Source: Bacillota bacterium (lineage in GTDB: Bacteria > Bacillota > Clostridia > Christensenellales > SZUA-584). Taken from it: 64,000 nt of DNA. The stretch spans positions 27,331 through 91,330 of the forward strand of contig JAEYZN010000039.1 of NCBI GenBank assembly GCA_023428025.1. The letters are read 5' to 3'. This document shows positions 17,253 to 23,677 of the stretch, in pieces (position 1 is the first letter of the stretch; each line of letters starts with the position of its first letter). A model generated the notes under the pieces. That model worked only from the letters and a program-made list of their open reading frames with translations. It ran no database searches and was not told where the DNA came from. The position numbers were made by a program, and so were the translations under genes.

Positions 17253-17540
17253 TTGCATACGCATCAGTTCAAGGGCGTCACCGTCTATGTGGACGGACAC
17301 CTGCACCTGTTTTCCGGCGTCACCAGCGCCAGCCCGGAAACGCCGGGCCATACCCATATCGTATCCGGCGAGACCACGACGACGGACGGCCATTCGCACG
17401 GTTTTTCCATCCAGACGCAGCCGCCGACATACGTGGATGAAGGCGGTTACAAGCACTACCATTATTACGTGGGCCAGACCTACAACGTGCGCAACCACAG
17501 CCACGGCATGGAGAGCACCACCTTCGTGCTGGGCGAATAG
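17253..17540 (+). CDS. YmaF family protein, histidine-rich
   Basis: 95 residues beginning MHTHQFKGVTVYVDGHLHLF, with histidines spread in pairs (HTHIVSG, GHSHGF, KHYHYY, HSHG). It matches the YmaF family of Bacilli and Clostridia, whose function is unknown; metal binding is plausible from the His pairs. The TTG at 17253 is preferred, since AAGGAG lies 9 bases before it; the TTG at 17247 is too close to that site. Confidence 0.8.
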   Translation: MHTHQFKGVTVYVDGHLHLFSGVTSASPETPGHTHIVSGETTTTDGHSHGFSIQTQPPTYVDEGGYKHYHYYVGQTYNVRNHSHGMESTTFVLGE

Positions 17541-17631
17541 ACACCGTTCGCCTTTGTTCGCCGTAGGCACAGCCGGGCAGCCGTGCTATAATGTCTTTAT
17601 GGTTTCATTCCTTTCAATCGCGAGGCGCTTC

Positions 17632-18582
17632 ATGAAACGCGGCCTGCTGCTGCTTTGCATATTGCTGCTGCTGCTGGCTGCGGCCTGCCAGCGCATACCC
17701 GCTTTCGCGCCGGATACGGACGCGCGCTGGGGCGAGACGCCCGCGCCGTCGTCCATGCTGCCGCCGCTGCCCTCCCCCACACCCGCGCCCGCGCCCGTCA
17801 CGGGAGACGTCGAAGACCTGAAGCTGACGCTGTCGTTCTATTTCGGCGAACGCACCGGTCTGTATTCGGGGGCGCTGGTAAACGACCTGCCCCACGGCTA
17901 CGGCAGCTTCATCGCCGCAAACCTGGATGGCGTCGGCTGGATGTACGAAGGCCATTGGGACAGCGGCCATTTCAGCGGGCTGGGCCAATGCTTCTGGGCC
18001 GACGGCTCCATGGAAGAGGGCGAATACTTAAACGACGAGCTGCATGGCGAAGGCCGTGAATACATAGACGGTGTGCTGCGGTATGAAGGCGGCTATGCCG
18101 CGGGCCATTTTGACGGACAGGGTACGCTTTACGGCCTGAGCGGCATACGCATCTACACCGGCGCTTTCCGAAACGGCTACATCGTGGAAGACGCGGCAGC
18201 GCGCGAGGCGCGCATCAGCGCTTTCAAGCAGCGGTGTGCCGCGCCCGATTACGCCGCGCTGTATTCCGGTGCTGAAGCCGCGGCGAGTGACTGCGTGCAG
18301 GTGTCCGGCACGGTGTGCCGCGTGTTCGCGCCGTATCCCGACGCGCCGTATTATTGCAGCTTTCTGATGGCGGACGCGGCCACGCAGCAGAATGTCGTGA
18401 GCGTCAACCACCTGCTCTCCACGGACGAGGTGCTGCCTGTTGTCGGCCAGAGCGTCACCGTCTGGGGCACGGCGGATACACTGTATACTTACACCACGCA
18501 GCTGAACTCGCCCGTATCCGTACCGCAGGTGGAGGCCTGGAGCGTGGAGAAGGGCGAATATCCCGACGGCTTTGAGGCGTAA
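17632..18582 (+). CDS. MORN-repeat lipoprotein
   Basis: 316 residues. The signal peptide MKRGLLLLCILLLLLAAAC ends in a lipobox with Cys19, so it is an exported lipoprotein. A Pro-rich linker (about 40-65) leads to four or five MORN repeats (YSGALVNDLPHGYGSF, YEGHWDSGHFSGLGQC and so on, about 75-190). A separate C-terminal domain (about 215-316) follows, with two cysteines in the VQVSGTVCRVF region. GAGG precedes the ATG at 17632, and TATAAT at 17586-17591 is the likely -10 box. MORN repeats form extended beta sheets that bind lipids or partners; the role here is unknown. Confidence 0.8.
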   Translation: MKRGLLLLCILLLLLAAACQRIPAFAPDTDARWGETPAPSSMLPPLPSPTPAPAPVTGDVEDLKLTLSFYFGERTGLYSGALVNDLPHGYGSFIAANLDGVGWMYEGHWDSGHFSGLGQCFWADGSMEEGEYLNDELHGEGREYIDGVLRYEGGYAAGHFDGQGTLYGLSGIRIYTGAFRNGYIVEDAAAREARISAFKQRCAAPDYAALYSGAEAAASDCVQVSGTVCRVFAPYPDAPYYCSFLMADAATQQNVVSVNHLLSTDEVLPVVGQSVTVWGTADTLYTYTTQLNSPVSVPQVEAWSVEKGEYPDGFEA

Positions 18583-18667
18583 CGGCAGCAAAGTATAGCG
18601 ACCACTCAGCGGACTTATAAGCCGCTTTTTTTATCCTTAAAATCCAGACCATTTATGGAAAGCACGC

Positions 18668-18717
18668 TTGACATTTCCCGTATTCCGCGTTATGCTTTAA
18701 CGGAAAGTTAACTTTCC
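18668..18717 (+). promoter_or_regulatory. Promoter and operator of the XRE-membrane module
   Basis: TTGACA (18668-18673), a 17-base spacer and TATGCT (18691-18696) form a strong promoter. The perfect 16-base palindrome GGAAAGTTAACTTTCC (18702-18717) sits at the expected transcription start and is the likely operator of the regulator that follows. Confidence 0.8.
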
Positions 18718-18738
18718 ATTTTTGGATAAGGAGCTGCC

Positions 18739-18936
18739 ATGAAAAACAGGCTGGAGGAGCTGCGCAAACAGCGCGGCATCCGTCAGGAGGAGCTGGCCGC
18801 CGCGCTCAGCGTGTCGCGCCAGACCATCGGGTCTCTGGAAAACGGGCGGTACAACCCGTCCATCAAGCTGGCGCTGAAGATCGCGCGGTATTTCGGGCTG
18901 CCCGTGGAGCAGATATTCATCGACGAGGAGGAATGA
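18739..18936 (+). CDS. XRE-family regulator (small, YozG-like)
   Basis: 65 residues made of one HTH_3 domain (RQEELAAALSVSRQTIGSLENGRYNPS at about 12-38). This short type usually represses its own operon together with a membrane partner. AAGGAG lies 5 bases before the ATG. Three bases separate its stop from the membrane gene, and the promoter palindrome upstream is the probable binding site. Confidence 0.92.
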   Translation: MKNRLEELRKQRGIRQEELAAALSVSRQTIGSLENGRYNPSIKLALKIARYFGLPVEQIFIDEEE

Positions 18937-18939
18937 ACT

Positions 18940-19356
18940 ATGCTGAAAAAAACATCATTTTATATCGCCGTCCTGATCACAGGCGTTGTGCTGGCGGCTG
19001 TGAGCATTCTGTTCACCGGGGAGTCCATGAAGGCGGTGGGAGGCGTGCTGATTGGCGTGGGCGCGGGGCTCGCCGGCATGAGCATCGCCTATCTGGTCAT
19101 GAAGCGCTATATGAAAAAACATCCGGACATCGCCCGGCAGAACGAGATCGAGCAGGGCGACGAGCGCAGCGAGATGATACGCACCAAGGCGCGGGCCGCG
19201 GCGGGCTCGGTGGTCCAGTGGCTGGTGATCGCGCTGGCGGGCGTATGGATACTGACGGATGCGCCGCTGTGGCAGACGCTGGTCACGGTGGGCGTGTATG
19301 CCGCTTACAATGTGCTGCTGCTCGTCATGACGGTGCGTTATCAGAGGCAGATGTGA
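18940..19356 (+). CDS. Membrane partner of XRE regulator (DUF2178-like)
   Basis: 138 residues with four hydrophobic helices in two pairs (about 5-27 and 32-52, then 88-106 and 110-132). Between the pairs lies the conserved acidic/basic loop GDERSEMIRTKARAAAG (about 69-85), a mark of membrane proteins found beside small XRE regulators. A related protein with the motif EDERDKLIELKSSK lies at 32301-32789. The function of the pair is unknown. Confidence 0.75.
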   Translation: MLKKTSFYIAVLITGVVLAAVSILFTGESMKAVGGVLIGVGAGLAGMSIAYLVMKRYMKKHPDIARQNEIEQGDERSEMIRTKARAAAGSVVQWLVIALAGVWILTDAPLWQTLVTVGVYAAYNVLLLVMTVRYQRQM

Positions 19357-19369
19357 CGGCGCGGCAACC

Positions 19370-19545
19370 CCTGCCCCGCCGGGTGGTGCTTGCACCACAG
19401 GCCATATATGCGCGCATCTGTAGGGATCGGTCGCTTGCCTGTGCCCAGTATGGGTATGACCGTTTCTTTTGCCGGAACCAGAGCTGCGGGCAGGGCGGAT
19501 AGCGGGCGGGCACAGGGACCCGCCCCTACGGAACGCACAACTATG
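19370..19545. repeat. Intergenic repeat-like element
   Basis: This part of the 431-base gap (19357-19787) holds no gene. On the minus strand it begins GTAGGGGCGGG, has GGGCGGG/CCCGCCC arms around an 8-base loop (about 19502-19530), and ends near CCCTACAGATGCG. The same GTAGGG-CGG core appears at 53996-54019, so it looks like a dispersed non-coding repeat with short inverted ends. The rest of the gap up to the promoter at 19740 shows nothing. Confidence 0.45.
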
Positions 19546-19787
19546 AGCATGCAAAATAAGTGTCCAAAATGGGTATCCATCGCCAGGTTCAGCCTCTCTA
19601 GCCATTCCATACGCATCAAGCTCCTTTACGCGTCCCAGTTTATCAAAGCGCCGCCGCCGTGTCCGCGCAATCCCTGCACGAAAATGCGCGGCTTTTCCCA
19701 TTATACATGAAACGCAGGATAATGGGGAATATTGCCTACATACAGGCTTTTATGGTATAATCAAGCAAAAACAAGGAGGGACAAGCC

Positions 19788-20096
19788 ATGCCTGATTTCG
19801 GAACATCCTTTTCCGGGCTCGCGAAGGACCGTAAGCTGACCCATGCCGAGCTGATCCGCGCCATCCGCTTCATGATCGCCGCGGAATACGAGGCCATCCA
19901 GCTTTACATGCAGCTGGCCGAATCCACCGACAACCAGCTCGCCATCGCGGTGCTGGAGGACATCGCCAACGAAGAGCGCGTGCACGCCGGCGAGTTCCTG
20001 CGCCTTTTGAAAGAGCTGGCTCCCGACGAGGAGAAGTTCTACGACGAGGGCTCGGAAGAGGTGGAAGAGGAGCTGGAGGAGCTGGGCCTGCGGTAA
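19788..20096 (+). CDS. Ferritin-like protein (rubrerythrin/encapsulated-ferritin-like)
   Basis: 102 residues with AGGAGG upstream. The helices carry the di-iron pattern: AAEYEAIQLY (Glu at about 33 and 36) and ANEERVHAGEFLRLL with EExxH (about 64-68), as in short two-helix ferritins of the encapsulin-associated kind. Only one four-helix half is encoded, so iron sites would form between subunits. The C-terminus is strongly acidic. No encapsulin gene is nearby. A role in iron or peroxide handling is inferred. Confidence 0.78.
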   Translation: MPDFGTSFSGLAKDRKLTHAELIRAIRFMIAAEYEAIQLYMQLAESTDNQLAIAVLEDIANEERVHAGEFLRLLKELAPDEEKFYDEGSEEVEEELEELGLR

Positions 20097-20298
20097 CCGT
20101 CACCCGCTATCCGTGTCTTTCCCGCCAGGGGCGGCAGGTCTTGTGTCATCATGGCGCCGGGCCGGTGTTGGTGTGCCCACAGAACGGCTCTTATCAATTC
20201 TTTACAGCTGCCGTATTGATATTGTGCGCTTCATGCTATAAAATGGAGGCAGTCATAGTAGAGTTATTTTATTTTAAATATTTAAGGAGGGCATATCT

Positions 20299-21066
20299 AT
20301 GAGAACAGCCAGTCTGGTACTGGGCCTTGTTGGTGGCATACTCGCCATCATCATCTCTATCTTTGTACTCGTTGGCGCGGCGTCTCTGAGCTATCTGAAT
20401 TCCTATGGTTTCAGCGACGACATGAACGACATCCTGAACCAGTATTCCGATGAATTCTCAGATGGATTAGCGGAAGGCTTTGACAACGGTAATTTCAACT
20501 TTGATTACAATTACGACTTCGACTACGATTACGATTACGACATCGACCTTGGCGATTATGCGGACTTTGGCCTGAGGGCTGCCGCCACATGGCTGACGGT
20601 GTCCGGCGTGCTCGGCATCATCGGCGGTATCCTCGGCACCATCGGCGGCGCCCTTGCCAAGAAAAAGAACGTGCTGGCGGGCGTGTTCATGATCATCGCC
20701 TGCGTGCTGTCCAGCATGACGGGCTGGGGCATCATTTCCGGTATCGCGCTGCTGGTGGGCGGCATCCTCGCGCTGGTGAAAGAGAAGAACCCGCAGGCCG
20801 CAGCCGCAGCCGCCGGATATCCGTATCCGCCGTACCCGCCGTATCAGCAGGCTCCGCAATACAATCCGTATCAGCCGCCGCCGCAGGCACCCCCGTACAA
20901 CGCGTATCCGCAGTATCCGCAGACGCCTCCTGCTCCCCCGGCTCCGCCGCAGGAACCCGTTGCGCCGCAGGAACCCGTTGCGGCGCAGGAACCCGTTGCC
21001 CCGCAGGAACCCGTTGCCCCGCAGGAACCCGTTGCCCCGCAGGACACAGATGAACCCAAAGAATAA
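20299..21066 (+). CDS. DUF4064-like membrane protein with Tyr/Asp- and Pro-rich tracts
   Basis: 255 residues, AAGGAGG upstream. The N-terminal helix (about 5-30) leads into an extracellular Asp/Tyr/Asn-rich loop (about 55-90, FDYNYDFDYDYDYDIDL). Three more hydrophobic segments follow (about 92-170), as in DUF4064-type proteins. A cytoplasmic tail (about 172-255) has many YPPYPPYQQ-like pieces and then five copies of the hexapeptide VAPQEP. The function is unknown. The repeats may vary in number between strains. Confidence 0.7.
   Translation: MRTASLVLGLVGGILAIIISIFVLVGAASLSYLNSYGFSDDMNDILNQYSDEFSDGLAEGFDNGNFNFDYNYDFDYDYDYDIDLGDYADFGLRAAATWLTVSGVLGIIGGILGTIGGALAKKKNVLAGVFMIIACVLSSMTGWGIISGIALLVGGILALVKEKNPQAAAAAAGYPYPPYPPYQQAPQYNPYQPPPQAPPYNAYPQYPQTPPAPPAPPQEPVAPQEPVAAQEPVAPQEPVAPQEPVAPQDTDEPKE
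20944..21043 (+). repeat. 18-bp tandem repeat inside the membrane-protein gene
   Basis: Five near-identical copies of an 18-base unit encode (V/A)(A)(P/A)QEP. Most differences are at one position (GCG or GCC for Ala), which points to recent duplication and possible length variation. Confidence 0.8.
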
Positions 21067-21078
21067 CACCACGATATG

Positions 21079-21106
21079 AAAGGCCGCAGCACATGCGGCC
21101 TTTTTT
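21079..21106 (+). terminator. Rho-independent terminator
   Basis: AAAGGCCGCA and TGCGGCCTTT form a 10-base stem with a 5-base loop, followed by T-run, 12 bases after the preceding stop. Confidence 0.9.
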
Positions 21107-21214
21107 GCGTCCATTGGTAAGCCTGTCACCGTCAGGCAAATTATACTTGATATCTCCCCGCATTGCGGCTACTATGGAGGTTGCTGTGATACTACGAAAA
21201 GAGATGTGTGTGCA

Positions 21215-21907
21215 ATGTTCCTTGGCGTTATCGTGAATTTCCTGGCGGTGTTGGCGGGCAGCGCGGTCGGCCTTTTCTTCAAAAACAAGCTCAAAGCCCG
21301 TTATCAGAAGGCGCTGACGGACGTCATCGCGCTGGGCGTGGTGGGCGTGGGCATCCTCTACGCCATCAAATCACAGAATATACTGGTGATGATACTCAGC
21401 CTCATCGTCGGTACGCTGCTGGGCACGCTGATCCGCATCGACGACCGGCTGGAGAGCCTGGGCGGCAAGCTGCAAAGCCGCCTCAAACAGGCGGGCGGTT
21501 CGTTCTCCGAAGGCTTCGCGGGCGCGTCCATCCTGTTCTGCGTGGGGTCCATGGCCATCATGGGCAGCATGAGCAGCGCGCTCTCAGGCGACCACGGCAT
21601 CCTGTTCACCAAGTCCATCATGGACGGCGTCACGTCCATCTTCCTCGCGTCCACCATGGGCGTGGGCGTGCTGTTCTCCGCGTTTCCGGTGCTGATCTAT
21701 CAGGGGCTGCTCACGTTCGCCTTCTCGCTGTTCGCGGGCGGGCTGGACAGCGCCGTCGTGAACGAGATCTCCGCGGTGGGCGGCATCATCCTTTTCGGCA
21801 TCGCCGTCAACATGTTGGGCCTCAAAAAGGTGAAAACGGGCGACATGGCGCTCTCGCTGTTCCTGCCCATCGGCCTGCTGCCGCTGCTCAAGCTGCTCGG
21901 GCTGTAA
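21215..21907 (+). CDS. DUF554 family membrane protein
   Basis: About 230 residues with six or seven hydrophobic helices. It begins MFLGVIVNFLAVLAGSAVGLFF and has the conserved GASILFCVGSMAIMGSM and MDGVTSIFLASTMGVGVLFSAFPVLIYQG blocks of DUF554 (YdfK/YqgA). These are predicted transporters with unknown substrate. The ATG at 21215 is taken as start (AAAGAG about 10 bases before); an in-frame GTG at 21206 is the alternative. A terminator follows. Confidence 0.88.
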   Translation: MFLGVIVNFLAVLAGSAVGLFFKNKLKARYQKALTDVIALGVVGVGILYAIKSQNILVMILSLIVGTLLGTLIRIDDRLESLGGKLQSRLKQAGGSFSEGFAGASILFCVGSMAIMGSMSSALSGDHGILFTKSIMDGVTSIFLASTMGVGVLFSAFPVLIYQGLLTFAFSLFAGGLDSAVVNEISAVGGIILFGIAVNMLGLKKVKTGDMALSLFLPIGLLPLLKLLGL

Positions 21908-21921
21908 CCTACTGGCTGTCC

Positions 21922-21949
21922 GGCTCTCTCGTTGAAGAGGGCCTTTTTT
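21922..21949 (+). terminator. Terminator after DUF554 gene
   Basis: GGCTCTC and GAGGGCC (one G-U pair) form a 7-base stem with a 7-base loop, followed by seven T. Confidence 0.8.
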
Positions 21950-21992
21950 GTACTATACAAAAAGCAGCCTTTGCGGCATTGCGACCGAGCAT

Positions 21993-22295
21993 TTAACGCC
22001 CATAGCCCCGCCCGTTTGGGCTTATTTCCGGCAGTTGTCCGGCAAAGAGGTTTACGCGGCTATGGCGGTACAGGCGACCGCGGAAGTCCAATTCGTGATT
22101 AACTGGCGGGACGACGTTACAACGGCGCATATTGTGCGCTACAAGGGAATTTTGTACGATATTACCCGCGTGGACGTATTCGAGGGTTACAAAGCCGCTA
22201 TCAGCCTGTATTGTAAGTTGTCGGGGGAAAAGTTTAACGCCCACCCCGACGCTTTACAAGTATGGATAGGCTGCAACAGCTTATCCTTTAGTTAG
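21993..22295 (+). pseudogene. Phage head-tail adaptor (head closure) fragment
   Basis: From about 22,020 the frame reads FRQLSGKEVYAAMAVQATAEVQFVINWRDDV, then IVRYKGILYDITRVDVFEGYKAAISLYCKL, which matches SPP1-type head-tail adaptor proteins in their C-terminal three quarters. The N-terminal strand (usually ending in RIEIQ) is absent: the frame runs back into the preceding terminator. No other structural phage gene is near, so this is a stranded piece of a prophage. Its stop overlaps that of the convergent gene by 15 bases. Confidence 0.7.
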
Positions 22296-22928
22296 CGCAT
22301 CATAGCGTTTTTTGGACGTTTTGTATTCTTTGAAATAATGCTCCCAAATAGCCATTTTTTCATCATAGCTATTTGCTTCTTTTTGTAAAACCTCTATGAA
22401 CGCTAACACCTGTTTATGATAAAACCATTCATATGTATGCTTTGCTTTAGCAGGCGTTATACGCAATTCTTTTGCGATTGCTATATATGACGCTTTTTCA
22501 ACCTCCCGCATTTCGATAACACGGGCAATCGTTTCTTTGCTCAGTTTGGGCTTAAATGGTGGCATACTCCTGACAAATTGTATCGGCATACCCGGTTCCC
22601 CGCCCCTGTATTCATCCAAAATGCTTTTATACTTCTTTTCCAAATATGCACAGGCATATGACCAGCCTTGATAGCATTCATAAGCATTATCATAGACTTT
22701 TCTGATTTGTGAACTGCCTTCATATCCAAGCACTACCGCAATATGATTGATGTATAAGCGTATTTGCTTAACCTTCATTTTGTTATATATTTGCGCAACC
22801 CTTGCAACCGATATTTCGCACTCTTTTGCGATATCGGTAAATGTGTTGCCGTGTTGGTCGCGAAGCAGCATAACCTCATACGCACGCTCGTCCTGTTTTA
22901 ATATGCTGTATGGAATGTCTTTCAGCAT
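22281..22928 (-). CDS. Sigma-like helix-turn-helix protein of mobile-element type
   Basis: 215 residues, AT-rich. The N-terminus reads DERAYEVMLLRDQHGNTFTDIAKECEISVARVAQIYNKM, a sigma-region-4-like helix-turn-helix, and a second possible helix-turn-helix lies at about 133-160 (SKETIARVIEMREVEKASYIAIAKELRITPAKAK). I recognise the type from phages and conjugative elements of Clostridia but not a named family. Two copies of an A/T-rich direct repeat lie upstream of its start and are candidate control sites. Confidence 0.6.
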   Translation of the reverse strand: MLKDIPYSILKQDERAYEVMLLRDQHGNTFTDIAKECEISVARVAQIYNKMKVKQIRLYINHIAVVLGYEGSSQIRKVYDNAYECYQGWSYACAYLEKKYKSILDEYRGGEPGMPIQFVRSMPPFKPKLSKETIARVIEMREVEKASYIAIAKELRITPAKAKHTYEWFYHKQVLAFIEVLQKEANSYDEKMAIWEHYFKEYKTSKKRYDALTKG

Positions 22929-22980
22929 ACGGCCCGTCCCGTCCTTTCGTTGTTATTTGATACGTCGATTTTCACTGTTA

Positions 22981-23060
22981 ACGGTACAACAACAGTTAAA
23001 TAAAGATTATCAGAAATAAGCAACATAAAATACGGTAACGGTACAATAACAGTTATTTAA
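22981..23060. promoter_or_regulatory. Direct repeats upstream of the sigma-like gene
   Basis: AACGGTACAACAACAGTTAA (about 22979-22998) and AACGGTACAATAACAGTTAT (about 23036-23055) are near-identical direct repeats about 57 bases apart. A TTAACGG-type core recurs at the edges. They look like operator or iteron sites left from the mobile element. Confidence 0.5.
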
Positions 23061-23103
23061 CCGTTGCATATATTTGTTATTTGTTGTTAATATCGAGGAC
23101 GAT

Positions 23104-23312
23104 TATTTAGAAAAAAAGCGTTATATCGCAAAACGGGAAATTTCTTTAATGTTTCACTTGACTATCTTGCAGGCTTATCTGATGTGAAGCAGCAAATTAG
23201 AGAAAGTGATTTATCACCAAATGAGTTGGAGCATTTACATACATACCGACAGTTAAGCGATAACGACAGAGAAAAGATAAAAGCATATACTGACGGTTTG
23301 CAAAGAAAATAA
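23104..23312 (+). pseudogene. C-terminal remnant of XRE-family phage repressor
   Basis: One plus-strand frame reads FFNVSLDYLAGLSDVK, then LSPNELEHLHTYRQLSDNDR and EKIKAYTDGL before the TAA at 23310. This is the typical tail of Clostridia phage-type repressors (HTH followed by a region like YFNVSLDYLVG). There is no start codon, and the DNA-binding half is missing, so it is a remnant. Confidence 0.65.
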
Positions 23313-23677
23313 ATCTCATTTCTGTAAAAACAATCCGGTATGTTTTATAATTTTGACAAGCAATATATTGTATCGTTGAGTATCATTTTACATATTTAAG
23401 CGACAGATAAGCGACAAAATGACAGCAAAGCACGGAAAAAACCTTGATTTTACGGGGTTTATTCCGTGCTTTATATAGTCCTTCTCGGAAAACAGCCTTA
23501 CTTCTCTTAATTGAAAAGGATTATCTCCTCCGCTTTCATTATAGCACAAGAAGATTTTTATTATCAGTCTTATATTTGGCATCCATTGAGTTTATTCTAA
23601 TGAAAAAACAATATCGACGCACCAGACTGCTGTCAGGACATTTCCAATAAACGCCGTGAATTCAGGGAGGATCATGA
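23313..23677. other. Gene-free stretch with 11-base inverted repeat
   Basis: AAAGCACGGAA (23427-23437) and TTCCGTGCTTT (23462-23472) are perfect inverted arms around a 24-base loop that contains CTTGATTTTACGGGG. The region marks the right border of the decayed phage patch and could be an old attachment site or a terminator. No gene is supported; the minus ORF there has no relatives I recognise. Confidence 0.4.

Noticed and set aside
20950..21050. CRISPR-like direct repeats
   Set aside because: Units are contiguous without spacers and are coding; this is a tandem protein repeat.
23388..23582. 64-residue minus ORF in the phage border
   Set aside because: Contains the inverted-repeat arms and no domain; more likely non-coding.
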